Assembly: GCA_905116865.2 (NCBI GenBank)
Contig: CAJHNH020007590.1
Span: 218,501-282,500 of the forward strand
Direction: 5' to 3'
Source of the DNA: Candidula unifasciata
Taxonomy: Eukaryota; Mollusca; Gastropoda; Stylommatophora; Geomitridae
DNA: 64,000 nt
Shown here piece by piece: positions 56,701-60,789 of this stretch. The notes under the pieces are model-generated. The model searched no databases. It saw nothing but the letters and a program-made list of their open reading frames with translations, and was not told the origin of the DNA. Numbering within the stretch: the stretch's first letter is position 1; every line of letters begins with the position of its first letter. The position numbers and the translations under genes are program-made.

Positions 56701-58604
56701 TACTATATGCGTGTTCAAGGAGAACCACATTACTAAGGCCTTCGCAGGGTTGACATGAGCATTAGAATCTGCATACCAGGAGGAGATGCGATTTAGTTCA
56801 CTCTGCATTGACTTGGCAATCTCTTGACGATCTCTTCCATGTCGATATACTAAGAGGTCATCAGCAAATGACAAGGTCCTGCCACTCCCATGCAACTGCT
56901 GCTCAGTTATCAGCACTGTGTACACGTTGAAAAGCACTGGAGACAGCGGAGAACCTTGAGGCAATCCTGGGCTAGTGGTTATCGGTTCTGAGGACCAACA
57001 ACCACACCTGAGTATCACCCGTCTCTGAAACAGTGCTGCGGCTACCCAGCGGGTGACGAAGGGAGATATTTGCAGTTGGAGGAGTATGTGCACCAAGTAT
57101 TCAAATGGTACTCTGTTGTACGCATCCTCTAAAATAAGTCCATGGGTGGGTTCAAAGCTGAGCTATGGTTGAATCACATACTGATTTCAATGCTGATGAG
57201 ATTTTGTCAGTCCACAAAAATGTTTTTTCTCTATTCAAATATACAACAGGAAAGCAATGCCAGGCTTCTTCATTTGCCCTTCAAAGTAATAATTATGTTG
57301 TGGTTTACGGCTAGGCTGCGATATTGGGACTTTTTGGCCCAGCACTGCTGATTTCAGAAAAACTTAATAAGCCAAAGGAACTGATGTTGCGTAGCGGCTA
57401 GACTGGCCTGCAGATCAGAAGGTCATGGTTTTAGGTCCCTGAGTGGGTACCAGGTATAGTCCTGGGAAGTAAAGGCGGTTGACGTAACCTTGACTACATC
57501 ACCCCTCCCTCCCCGAGTGCCGACTGGTCTATAGAATGTAGGTCTAACCCTTTATGCCCAATACGCCTGAAAGCGTGGATTAGAAACCTTTACTTTACTG
57601 AATGATTCACCTTCCATAGCATGCTTGGTAACTGGAAAACAGCAGAGACTGACCGTCACAAATGTGGATACAGGACATTGAAGAAGCATTGCTTATAAAA
57701 GCATACAAGGCCAGAGAACTGACTTTAGAAATAGATTTTCGGCATGCCATGAAGAAAGCGGCGTTCTGTAAAGGACAAACTGACTGACTGGCTAATCGAT
57801 TGATGCTGCAATTTGTTCCTCCCCATCACACTTAATAAAAAAAAGTTTAAGTTGACAATGATGTTAATAATGACAACAGTGAAAGCTGATGAAGATGATG
57901 AATGTTTCTCCAGCAGTCTCTGTTGTGAGTCCTCACTGTACCTCCTGTTTCCTGATCCTATATTAATGTTATCTTTGCTTTCTCCCAGATTGTACAGGTG
58001 TTTGAAGCAATGATCATGCACATTATCTGGCTGACACTGCAGTTACTATGACTGGTCCAACAATGAACAGAAGCTATGCCATCAATGCCATGCAAAATGC
58101 ATACTGCAAAGATGATTAAGACAACTGGCACGACTCTTTATCACTCTGCAAATTATTGGGTATGGTAGTGCAGTCTGCAATTGCCAGCCAGGCATGAGCA
58201 TTTCATGAAGGGCACAATGCATTTGGTTAATCCACACAGCCAGTGTGATCAGTCATTTCAGGCTTATGGAACCACTGATGAAATACAAGCAGTTAGTGAT
58301 CTGTGTGCTGTTATAAATGGTCCTCCCCACTAATCTCTTGTATTTTGCTATCTCTGACTTACTTTTGGTATTTAAAATCTTACACAGTTCTTTTTGTTAT
58401 GGCATGTGAGGCATCTCAAGTATCCTGTCACACAAATAACAGATTTCAACAAAATGAAAACAGAAAAATCTGAGTGTGCTTACCGTCATGGCTCCAAGTT
58501 AAGTCACTAATTGAACTAGTAAATGGGTTGAACTGTTCCAGTAAAGAAAATGTTGGCACATCCCATATTTTAGCTTCTGCGCCTGATGAGGCTAAAAAAG
58601 TCAT
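20633..58604 (-). CDS. NEDD1: NEDD1 orthologue, whole coding span (16 exons joined)
   Basis: Adaptor that brings the gamma-tubulin ring complex to centrosomes and spindle microtubules (known for the family). The joined exons give 745 residues; human NEDD1 has about 660. Residues 1-298 (exons 1-6) form a WD40 beta-propeller, with strands such as AKIWD, VHIWDRK, AVNFWDA, GLDKRAVFYD and GRILFYDMR. Residues 299-647 are a Ser/Pro/Asn-rich linker. Residues about 670-745 are helical, with FIRNLIREELDDM, VEMIKQ and the terminal LLDEIDRLREENARLRKTF matching the conserved C terminus. All introns are GT-AG and all phases agree, which is the strongest evidence for the model. The start ATG at 58604 gives MTFLASSG, aligning with the start of the human protein. 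A 5' non-coding exon part to 58634 is likely. No frame break was seen, so it looks functional. The exon 4 donor is ambiguous by 6 nt. The only gene supported here. Confidence 0.95.
21105..21329 (-). mobile_element. tRNA-derived SINE copy
   Basis: Reverse copy: gtcacgtattctttacagga, gcagaaccaaccccagc and gctgggatcgaacccgcc. More diverged than the 13.65-kb copy. Confidence 0.7.
21345..21640 (+). mobile_element. LINE reverse transcriptase carboxy-terminal fragment
   Basis: Plus-strand frame reads IKRQQIKWFGHVTRL then SRGQPCKRRMDRW, the WFGHV and RGRP-x-RW signatures that follow the RT core in RTE and related LINEs. Confidence 0.75.
22279..22470 (-). CDS. NEDD1: NEDD1 coding exon 15 (gamma-tubulin-binding helix)
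   Basis: Residues 648-711, 64 codons, phase 0 at both ends. Acceptor actgtctgtag, donor GTTAGA. After a Ser-rich stretch, EFIRNLIREELDDMKDFIHK then CIQVEMIKQIFQLQ. Human FIQNMIQETLDDF and LQVEMIKQF align, so this is the conserved C-terminal domain that binds gamma-tubulin. Skipping this exon would keep frame. Confidence 0.95.
24047..24213. repeat. Tandem duplication, unit about 83 bp
   Basis: acaatgctgcatgtctgact + ggttgtctccc..., ending atatgtaagaacactcagct, occurs twice with a few changes. Confidence 0.85.
24350..24450 (+). mobile_element. tRNA-like SINE head
   Basis: gtctcgaggcacggtgaccg and gtgctggattcaatcccctg resemble A and B boxes; an A/T run follows. Confidence 0.45.
24725..24945 (-). 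mobile_element. tRNA SINE copy ('tttacttcccagg' family)
   Basis: Best copy in this orientation: ggctgcctttacttcccagg, cagctaaggtcatttctgaa, ggaaccgaacccatgacctt and gctagaccacagtgg. The minus strand gives the tRNA-like head. Confidence 0.75.
25090..25450 (+). mobile_element. tRNA SINE copies ('tttacttcccagg' family), plus orientation
   Basis: 25090-25200 is a 3' part (gtctagcaccacatg). 25205-25450 is nearly full: gccgctgtggtgtaagggct, gtgcattcgcgtcc, then ctatatacccaagacgcctg. Confidence 0.65.
25974..26176 (-). CDS. NEDD1: NEDD1 coding exon 14
   Basis: Completes codon 580, encodes residues 581-647 (phase 1 in, 0 out). Acceptor tctgtttcag, donor GTATGT. It begins GPTSSSPLRSPNSLHH (SPLR is a CDK consensus), then a helix VRLLVQDLLKEQFQQHQEQL followed by KMEIRAML. 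That helix resembles the conserved one in exon 15, suggesting an internal duplication. Confidence 0.85.
26748..26935. repeat. Imperfect tandem duplication, unit about 85 bp
   Basis: gcaagaaagc, tggcagaaacca, gtgatctt and aatttagagcat occur twice in the same order. Confidence 0.75.
27262..27568 (-). mobile_element. tRNA-derived SINE (pair with 33145-33450)
   Basis: Reverse copy of 33145. The minus strand reads taggtgaccgcgttagcgca (A box TAGCGCAGTCG) and gtgttcgaaaccgggcggtt (B box). About 300 bp. Confidence 0.75.
27725..27768 (-). CDS. NEDD1: NEDD1 coding exon 13 (44 nt)
   Basis: Small exon: completes codon 565, then SEFHELPAPSAVRN and one base of codon 580. Acceptor ttctttgcag, donor GTGAGT. 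It is required to keep frame between exons 12 and 14, and it does so exactly. Confidence 0.82.
27800..28170. repeat. Left arm of long inverted repeat flanking a Penelope fragment
   Basis: Matches the reverse complement of 28770-29130 along its length: aaatgcatcattcttgttta, cccagaattta, taacaattgattaaa and ttggaactgaaacacaaaat are shared. Roughly 80% identical by eye. Confidence 0.85.
28165..28770 (-). pseudogene. Penelope-like element ORF fragment with GIY-YIG nuclease
   Basis: A 201-codon minus frame. Residues about 17-75 read DTWTGQYIYFNSFAPVQYKH, RTLFSHARKIC and LRSNGYPDGFIKRH, the region after the RT palm of Penelope-like elements. Residues about 155-190 read CNAAYVGGTDRRLEKQVAEH, the GIY-YIG endonuclease core with Tyr-Val-Gly, Arg and Glu-His. 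The RT palm with its catalytic aspartates is missing, so it is a truncated copy. It lies exactly between two inverted repeats in NEDD1 intron 12, on the same strand as the gene. Confidence 0.85.
28770..29130. repeat. Right arm of the inverted repeat flanking the Penelope fragment
   Basis: Reverse complement of 27800-28170. Penelope-like elements are known to carry terminal 'pseudo-LTR' repeats in direct or inverted order; these fit the inverted kind. Confidence 0.85.
29395..29480 (+). mobile_element. Scrap of RNase H LINE 3' end
   Basis: tatgttgagggggaatctaa and gtcaggagtgccatgcagat match the MLRGESEH to CPECCED end at 35150-35230. Confidence 0.55.
29605..29705 (-). mobile_element. Scrap of RNase H LINE 3' end, reverse
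   Basis: gagttatgagttagactatc and cattccggacacatctatag match 55363-55460. Confidence 0.6.
29770..30061 (-). CDS. NEDD1: NEDD1 coding exon 12
   Basis: Completes codon 468, encodes residues 469-564 plus two bases; the longest exon. Acceptor tttttcacag, donor GTAAAG. It begins TSQSPPKLQPPRGIGASPSL and carries HRTSPEKKLRTSPGSVAMSP, then GNGSASGG-like sequence to QDVHL. Rich in Ser/Thr-Pro, including SPPK and SPEK, which fit the CDK consensus. It corresponds to the phosphorylated linker of vertebrate NEDD1. Confidence 0.85.
30486..30719. mobile_element. Mariner-like MITE
   Basis: Inverted termini gggttattccaaaatcaacc (left) and its mirror ggttgattttggaatagcc (right), between TA dinucleotides at 30484-30485 and 30720-30721. 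Length about 234 bp, no transposase. Such GGTTATTCC-type ends are typical of mariner relatives. Confidence 0.75.
31225..31440 (-). mobile_element. GAA-tailed SINE family, reverse partial copy
   Basis: gacagatctggactatttgt, atgcagactgttggttcctt and ctctcacacagatgcac match 44532-44745. Confidence 0.6.
31560..31740 (+). mobile_element. GAA-tailed SINE family, forward partial copy
   Basis: gaacagacccatggccccc, aacaggcatgtcata and caagcacagaagaagaagaa, then an AAG/AGG-rich tail. Confidence 0.6.
31827..31962 (-). CDS. NEDD1: NEDD1 coding exon 11
   Basis: Residues 423-467 plus one base. It starts VLGSVDNVHKDVGNNHSSSL and ends AASSLPEK. Acceptor gtgcaaacag with an A/T-rich rather than pyrimidine-rich tract, donor GTCAGG. 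A sense-oriented SINE tail lies about 35 nt upstream of the acceptor, which may explain the weak tract. Confidence 0.78.
32000..32300 (-). mobile_element. GAA-tailed SINE family, reverse copy next to exon 11
   Basis: tttcttctttgctttcacca, gcaaactattggttccttgc and gaccagtatgagccctggtc. In NEDD1 sense orientation; its purine-rich tail is about 35 nt before the exon 11 acceptor. Confidence 0.65.
32520..33130 (-). mobile_element. LINE carboxy-terminal fragment (degenerate)
   Basis: Contains ctgacaaagaaagactgcac + aaaatattcttcattttg, shared with 38440-38480 and resembling 320-360, all in LINE remains on the minus strand. Confidence 0.5.
33145..33450 (+). mobile_element. tRNA-derived SINE
   Basis: Head: tagcgcagtcgataggagac (A box TAGCGCAGTCG), gtgtttgaaaccaagcag (B box). 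Body includes aacactctggggtaaatgga, ggaacgtcac and tggtttataac. The same family as 27262-27568 and in opposite orientation. Confidence 0.8.
33460..34620 (-). mobile_element. LINE reverse transcriptase fragment (RTE-like)
   Basis: Minus-strand reading gives SLMSHVTNILMRIMRRIRCK, IKPEIGEE, then GFVKGKGTNNAIFI, the finger and palm motifs of LINE RTs, and farther on a GIPSGGHIVNNLRYADDVV-like segment. Several stops and shifts; dead. Confidence 0.75.
34630..35240 (+). mobile_element. LINE RNase H domain and Cys-rich tail
   Basis: Plus strand: SMTTSSMTMEVMAVTQAF (Glu motif), VCVLSDSLSM (Asp motif), HTGLVGNERVDRLAGAAL (His motif), then GVRIGTAKHEKHTRRTQSL and HLWMCPECCEDNSTHNS and a stop. The stop codon after AGWLR breaks the domain. 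The first catalytic Asp strand lies outside the fragment. It interrupts minus-strand LINE sequence on both sides. Confidence 0.8.
35245..35806 (-). mobile_element. LINE 5' part with internal deletion joining endonuclease start to RT
   Basis: From 35806 the minus strand reads GLWKVRTMAQTQKSTQVAEE, the typical endonuclease start (GTWNVRTMY-like), then directly NWFSVEIGVKQAHIWSPMLF and GITIDWVMK, which is RT palm sequence normally several hundred residues downstream. Stops follow. Confidence 0.7.
35963..36542. mobile_element. Possible solo LTR
   Basis: 580 bp starting TGTCGC and ending GCGACA (6-bp mirrored ends, TG...CA). Base composition is unlike its flanks, and there is an internal duplicated phrase tggatccttgaggacg. 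No target duplication found, so low confidence. Confidence 0.3.
37085..37345 (+). mobile_element. RNase H LINE 3' fragment
   Basis: Reads VDFGSSTSTSLLRVQELGVK, IGTARHEKRSGRTRSL and VNPHRTG, parallel to 34990-35130, after a poly-A run (37052-37073). Confidence 0.75.
37380..37653 (+). mobile_element. GAA-tailed SINE, forward copy
   Basis: Best copy with tail: gacccactgcctagacaaaa, gcatgtcgcaagaga, gagaggcaagcaaccaagag, ggttctggagcaggactaga, ending gtgttcacgaagaagaagaa. Confidence 0.75.
37695..37795 (-). CDS. NEDD1: NEDD1 coding exon 10
   Basis: Completes codon 389, encodes residues 390-422. It begins DGVYSPVRHDNSHSINSTYN and ends NNSFLTQ. Acceptor ctttctgtag, donor GTTTGT. It includes SPVR, a full CDK consensus. 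Linker; supported by phase and splice sites. Confidence 0.8.
37890..37985. mobile_element. Dispersed repeat, 'gtggtttacagctaggctg' family
   Basis: cgcccttaaaagggtggatg, gcatgttgtgatttgcagct and gcgccttgtggtcc. Confidence 0.55.
38000..38510 (-). mobile_element. LINE carboxy-terminal fragment
   Basis: Minus strand carries degenerate RT-tail sequence; shares a ctgacaaagaaagactgca block with 33035. Stops throughout. Confidence 0.55.
38516..38588. mobile_element. Solo terminal arm of the palindromic element A
   Basis: cgtgactgaggccctgttag, ggtatattttctgcctcgat and gttattcggagaatagcc match the right terminus of 4823-5240 in the same orientation. The rest of the element is absent. Confidence 0.8.
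39120..39735 (-). mobile_element. Two tRNA SINE copies ('tttacttcccagg' family)
   Basis: 39120-39330 and 39540-39735 share ggctgcctttacttcccagg-type phrases and end with gacttgaacccatgaccttc (B box on the minus strand). Confidence 0.65.
39740..40140. mobile_element. Dispersed repeat (family of 2155, 45390, 52430)
   Basis: gagctgtggatttgctgtgg, gagctgcaattctggtgtgg and ttggttttggcacatatgac recur in the other copies. Confidence 0.5.
40310..40408 (-). CDS. NEDD1: NEDD1 coding exon 9
   Basis: Completes codon 356, encodes residues 357-388 plus one base. NKSSNSLTEKTTGEQSWMHS then GDIFTAG. Acceptor cttaattag (a weak pyrimidine tract), donor GTAAAG. GDIFTAG followed by YSPVR in exon 10 looks like a second copy of the GDIFSPI motif of exon 8. 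Confidence 0.83.
40409..41765 (-). other. NEDD1 intron 8 (contents)
   Basis: A LINE RNase H tail fills 41250-41755 next to exon 8. In 40430-41240 I recognise nothing apart from A/T-rich sequence. Confidence 0.7.
41250..41755 (+). mobile_element. RNase H LINE tail
   Basis: Reads VEAVIEVFQWPEDQTVSDSQ (Glu and Asp motifs, decayed). Later gcagacaaactggctggtgctgt-type sequence, then gatctggccgatactcaaca and tgtccggagtgctgtgatgt, the same end as 15290-15440 and 49500-49660. Confidence 0.65.
41766..41831 (-). CDS. NEDD1: NEDD1 coding exon 8
   Basis: Completes codon 334, encodes residues 335-355 plus one base. GMDIFSPISHG aligns with human GDMFSPIRDD, a conserved island in the linker. Acceptor tttctgtcag, donor GTAAGG. 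A LINE-derived stretch ends within about 10-70 nt of the donor. Confidence 0.87.
42117..42450. repeat. Tandem duplication, unit about 165 bp
   Basis: ttcagaacatctaatttc to taagctataactgg occurs twice, about 85% alike by eye. Confidence 0.85.
42950..43170 (+). mobile_element. LINE carboxy-terminal scrap
   Basis: Reads a decayed SGHVAKL, then RKARDKYQDGLATWMG, similar to the R-GRQR-K-D-L--W end of LINE ORFs. Confidence 0.5.
43701..44112. repeat. Minisatellite, unit about 46-48 bp, 9 copies
   Basis: Unit ggcttcaacccccgaccgga + gtcttaaatgttggggtgtcagcccc. Ends about 80 nt from exon 7. Confidence 0.93.
44194..44299 (-). CDS. NEDD1: NEDD1 coding exon 7
   Basis: Residues 299-333 plus one base. 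It begins DGDKGDSLSSLSIRRQLPTT and ends QNLNNS. Acceptor tttgtttacag, donor GTGAGT. This is linker, poorly conserved; the call rests on phase continuity and splice sites. A minisatellite ends about 80 nt past the donor. Confidence 0.8.
44532..44745 (-). mobile_element. GAA-tailed SINE, reverse copy
   Basis: cttcttcttctactgtgctt (tail), caagctgtaaattccagcaa, gactgttggttccttgcctc and caagcagatgaaatccaact. Confidence 0.65.
44823..45312. repeat. 32-bp minisatellite, about 15 copies
   Basis: Unit ccacttacatgtaacctcca + gggctgcacaga, with few variants (acatgt/gcatgt, gcaca/gctca). No spacers, so not a CRISPR-type array. Confidence 0.97.
45390..45770. mobile_element. Dispersed repeat next to an RNase H LINE scrap
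   Basis: 45390-45445 matches the LINE tail (atcggaattggaactc, gctgctgaagatggggac). The rest shares caatttttccacaagggaca + gtgatgg with 52830-52865. Confidence 0.55.
46000..46185 (-). mobile_element. tRNA SINE copy ('tttacttcccagg' family), degenerate
   Basis: gatgtggtcaccatcgggct, catctttactgcctgga and cagattcaaaccaaagacct. Confidence 0.5.
46318..46504 (-). CDS. NEDD1: NEDD1 coding exon 6
   Basis: Completes codon 236 and encodes residues 237-298, the last propeller blade. Acceptor catcccacag, donor GTAAAT. PVNTIVAEHPLTCVDIMQDG, GRILFYDMRQPTSPV and TAHKSSVKHLSF match human VADTPLTAVDFMPDG, YQYDLRMLKSPV and AHKTSVQCIAF. Confidence 0.95.
46505..48133 (-). other. NEDD1 intron 5 (contents)
   Basis: 46550-47040 is CpG-richer than its surroundings, with two imperfect copies of a ggttattggtgacc-like phrase and an AATAAA at about 46942; it could be an LTR remnant but no ends could be fixed. 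47850-48110 is a LINE scrap. Nothing recognised in between. Confidence 0.5.
47850..48110 (+). mobile_element. LINE carboxy-terminal scrap
   Basis: Plus strand reads RAKKLKRLGHIEI, then AKKLKGSRLQGRPRK, the LGH(I/V) and GRPRK signatures of LINE tails. Confidence 0.65.
48134..48363 (-). CDS. NEDD1: NEDD1 coding exon 5
   Basis: Residues 160-235 plus two bases of codon 236. Acceptor aaatttcag, donor GTGAGT. It begins TIRQLKYNPYQKSSLVSVSD and includes AVNFWDANTRRLVHAF, APARDLAFSPIN and GLDKRAVFYDVQNK. It matches human SVRHLKY, APASGICFSPVN and GLDKRIILYD. Confidence 0.95.
48482..48590 (+). mobile_element. tRNA-like SINE head
   Basis: atatggctgagtggttagaa (A-box region) and gcctggatttaaatcctt (B-box-like), close to a leucine/serine tRNA pattern but with mismatches in both stems. 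Confidence 0.5.
48987..49213 (-). mobile_element. tRNA-derived SINE copy, diverged
   Basis: gcagtaccaaccctagcaat, aacggttggctcttcatatc and cctaagtcacagacac, the reverse of the 7650 copy. Confidence 0.65.
49260..49665 (+). mobile_element. RNase H LINE tail
   Basis: 132-codon frame: FFPGRAGVLGNEQADRLAAS (His motif and end of RNase H), then a linker and CVWECPECCDVDF, the Cys-rich end seen at 35200. It is truncated upstream, and antisense to NEDD1. Confidence 0.8.
49726..49866 (-). CDS. NEDD1: NEDD1 coding exon 4
   Basis: Residues 113-159, 47 codons, phase 0 at both ends. Acceptor ttttcttgcag. It contains VTVARWNWNDTYISVG and GNIVLYNVAT, matching human VTCVTYNWNDCYIASG and EIILHSVTT. Two donors 6 nt apart fit: GTACGT (end 49726, chosen because its length equals the human segment) or GTAAAT (end 49732, which drops Val-Asn). 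Confidence 0.9.
50080..50290 (-). mobile_element. LINE RT carboxy-terminal fragment
   Basis: Minus strand: GKVGIRVSSICLAHGALSSL, NFANKLVTLNGFEIWRITKT and ATNKLQTFVNLCL, clearly the (L)YG-E-W--TK------Q-F-N-CL region after the RT core of LINEs. Confidence 0.75.
50647..50684. repeat. Poly-C run
   Basis: About 33 C with a nearby CCCCC after a G; poly-G in the NEDD1 pre-mRNA sense. Confidence 0.9.
51061..51733. repeat. 20-bp minisatellite, about 33 copies, three unit variants
   Basis: Variants tcctcaaagccactgaagac, tcttctaagccactgaagac and tcctcaaagcccctgaagac alternate in an irregular higher-order pattern. Confidence 0.97.
52182..52298 (-). CDS. NEDD1: NEDD1 coding exon 3
   Basis: Residues 74-112, exactly 39 codons, phase 0 at both ends. 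Acceptor gattatttcag, donor GTTAGT. It contains the WD blade FILCGCVDGSVHIWDRKSK, aligned with the human segment YLVSGGLNNTVNIWDLKSK. Confidence 0.93.
52430..52930. mobile_element. Dispersed repeat (family of 2155, 39740, 45390)
   Basis: gttgcccagccactaagctg, gtgagctgtggatttc, tttttccacaagggacagtg and ttagcacaggagtggagcaa are shared. Confidence 0.5.
53800..54030 (+). mobile_element. LINE carboxy-terminal scrap
   Basis: Reads KTKWCHTGHIMRRNRQRITK and EALKW, the W-GH(I/V)-R region. Followed by stops. Confidence 0.65.
54593..54690 (-). CDS. NEDD1: NEDD1 coding exon 2
   Basis: Residues 41-73 (phase 1 in, phase 0 out). Acceptor atcttttcag, donor GTATGT. It encodes GNSIAACCSSEKTVHLRL and continues to SIVLP, corresponding to the human segment FLVTASSSGDKIVV to LLELA. 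Confidence 0.9.
54830..55075 (-). mobile_element. LINE carboxy-terminal scrap (degenerate)
   Basis: Minus strand has a decayed RT-tail reading; low information. Confidence 0.4.
55350..57150 (-). mobile_element. 5'-truncated LINE with reverse transcriptase and RNase H
   Basis: From 57150: THGLILEDAYNRVPFEYLV (RT), GLPQGSPLSPVLFNVY, LSFADDLLVYRHGRD (intact catalytic FADD), then LMTFLGVKFD. From about 56030: VIFTDGSVIRG (first RNase H Asp), MEVMAVTQAF (Glu), CVLSDYLSM (Asp), VPGHAGIVGNE (His), then GVKIGTAKHEKHTGCTQS and LWMCPECCEDNLTHNS with stop at 55363. Frameshifts near 56600 and 55700 and an in-frame stop make it inactive. RNase H after RT points to the I-like group of LINEs. Confidence 0.88.
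57290..57600 (+). mobile_element. Dispersed repeat plus tRNA SINE copy
   Basis: 57290-57372 is the 'gtggtttacggctaggctg' repeat. 57385-57600 is a nearly complete SINE: gttgcgtagcggctagactg, gggtaccaggtatagtcctg, ggaagtaaaggcggttgacg and ttatgcccaatacgcctgaa. Confidence 0.65.
58484..58604 (-). CDS. NEDD1: NEDD1 coding exon 1
   Basis: Encodes residues 1-40 plus one base of codon 41. It begins MTFLASSGAEAKIWD, the first propeller blade, and ends at WSHD before donor GTAAGC. The ATG is preceded by an in-frame-independent 3-codon uORF. The likely acceptor of the exon (ttttacag) lies at 58635-58636, so 58605-58634 would be 5' UTR. Confidence 0.92.
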
Positions 58605-58617
58605 GTTTGCCTGGCAA

Positions 58618-58629
58618 TCAGATCACCAT
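58618..58629 (-). promoter_or_regulatory. Minimal upstream ORF (Met-Val-Ile-stop) in NEDD1 5' UTR
   Basis: ATG GTG ATC TGA reads on the minus strand 13 nt upstream of the main ATG, inside the same presumed exon. The context AACATGG (A at -3, G at +4) is a good initiation context. It could lower initiation at the main start; this is inference, and it depends on the 58634 exon boundary being right. Confidence 0.5.
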
Positions 58630-58634
58630 GTTAT

Positions 58635-60109
58635 CTGTAAAATCGACTAGTCTGAAAAAAAAAATTTATAATGACATTATAAGTGTTGGCCAAAGTTAAT
58701 GGATAATGTTGTGGAAACATCTGAGGTCAAAAAGGATAGTCTTATTCTCCTTTTCTGTGTTCCCCTTAAAAATGCAGTTGGCATGTTGTGTTGTGGTTTA
58801 CAACTAGGCTGTGACATCTGTATTTTTGGCCCAACATGTTTGAGTTCAACAAACTTCTCATTAGTCACCTTTTGTTAAGAAGAGTTTTCCCGCAATGAAA
58901 GTATCATGCTGTGGCCTAGTCATGTGAGCCTTCAAAGACTGAACAATGAGCAAACTGTTGTGGTACCTGCTCTTCCAATACCTCGGTGTCTGTGATCTTG
59001 TCTTGCCACGTGAATGAAGTTTCTGTGTCCGGGGAGATAAGTGTGATTCCCATTCAGCGGATTGAGGTTTTTTCAGAGGATCATACAAGAAATAGCACGT
59101 CATGTGATTATGTGAATGAGACAAATGTTATCTTGATTAGACTTAGTTATTAGGTCGCCTGCCAGTGTCGTTCTGGTGTCTTTCTGTTCCGGCATAACAT
59201 TTTGGGAACCATGTGTTGAGAAATATACAGTGCATGTGCAGTTAAGTGAGGAGAATATACTGTGGCAATTCCAGACTGATATTCCAACTTCTGATGCTAT
59301 CTCTTCTACATTAAGACTTCCGTCAGCACAAACAATATTTTAAACATGCTCAATATTTGTAATGTTTATTGCAGTAGGCAATTGCCCTCTACATTTATCA
59401 TCAACAGCCTTCGAGGAAATTCTCATGCCACACAAAAACTTATGATTTCTTCATTGTGGTAACACCATAGGCTTTATTAAGCAAACTTGCTGTCTCTGAG
59501 TGTGACTTCTAAAGAAAAATACAAAAATTTACATTACTGTGTTGCTTAACTAAGGACATTTTAAATTCTGACAATGCTGTGTGCATAAAACACAAACAAA
59601 CTGTCTGTCGTGCTGTTCTGTCAAGGTTAGTATCAACTTATAAAACTATAATCTTCTTGTGATAATGACTCAATCAAACATGACTATTCCTGGAACTTTT
59701 TAAAGTAACCTCACATAAAGGTCCTTAATCTTAGATACACTAGGCCTCAATCTTGGCTATCTCCCTAGAACACTTTCTGCCTTGTGTCTTTTAGTATAGT
59801 TTTATTTTTACTTGTGTGCTTGCCAGGCATTTCTCAGAATACAACAAGAGGGCTGGTGGGTAGTTTGTTACTTTGTTCTTTTCAGGTCTGCAGTCTGCAG
59901 GATTGACAGTCATCATAGTGACTGCTATTACCTCATGGGTGAGAAGGTTTCTTCTCCTGAAGGTCTATAAATATAGTGATAGTCCATTTCCATTGGTGTT
60001 GTTAGTAGTCATGGCTTTCTCCATAACTTTCTGTCTCATCACTCAACTCTTGACGCAGGATCTTCCACATGCCATGGCTCACATAATGTCAAAACTGTCC
60101 AGCATTGTA

Positions 60110-60159
<50 letters not shown>

Positions 60160-60430
60160 ACTCTCTCGCTGTTTCTCTCTTACGCTGCCCCAAAATTTTG
60201 GGAAATTTGGGAAACTACCGTTAGTTCGTCAACCATATGGAAAACAGTTATAGTGTTATACTGTGGTGATCACTGACAATTATACAACACAGTAACGTGA
60301 AGTCGGACCGAGTGGATGGACACAACAGTCCACAATATTAAAATGCATTCACTCAAGATCTCTGAATTTAACTGAACAAAAGTATGGGATATTGTTGAAA
60401 TATTTAACAGTACAGTGTGCAGTGACTTGA
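58635..60430. other. NEDD1 upstream region, no gene recognised
   Basis: 58730-58870 is the 'gtggtttacaactaggctg' repeat and 60113-60165 a (CT)n tract. The rest is unassigned and may be the first intron of the NEDD1 transcript. Confidence 0.5.
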
Positions 60431-60436
60431 CTTGAG

Positions 60437-60727
60437 TTAGCGACTACGGTGTCTGGAAATTTGCGATCTTTTGGCAATTTCCGTTACCACGGAACCGTTC
60501 AAAACTTGCTTCGGAAATGTCGGCTGGGGTTTCGGGATGGGTCCTAATCTCTCATGAAATTTTGCGATTGATGTGATTTTCACCCACTCTAAATAGCTGA
60601 AAACAGCGGGAAGGAACCCGATTAACTGCGCATGTCTACGACAGCCGGACGTCCTCTGTTTTTCTGTTACATCAGTTTGATTAAAAATAGCGGTAAAGTT
60701 TTCAAGGTTGGCTTTGGCCTTAAACAT
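60437..60727 (-). other. 96-codon open frame of unknown meaning
   Basis: Begins MFKAKANLENFTAIFNQTDV and ends KRSQISRHRSR. The composition is protein-like and the DNA is CpG-richer than the surroundings, but no domain is recognised. It could be part of a neighbouring gene's exon, or a frame within promoter-type DNA upstream of NEDD1. Confidence 0.25.
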
Positions 60728-60789
60728 TACCAGACATGGTAATACTAGTTATAATTGAATTCTCCGTCCAATTTTACATTTGCGTATAA

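Larger units (their letters stand above)
54691..58483 (-). other. NEDD1 intron 1 (contents)
   Basis: Holds a LINE carboxy-terminal scrap (54830-55075), a 5'-truncated LINE with reverse transcriptase and RNase H (55350-57150), and two SINE-like repeats (57290-57600). I recognise nothing in 57600-58480. Confidence 0.8.
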
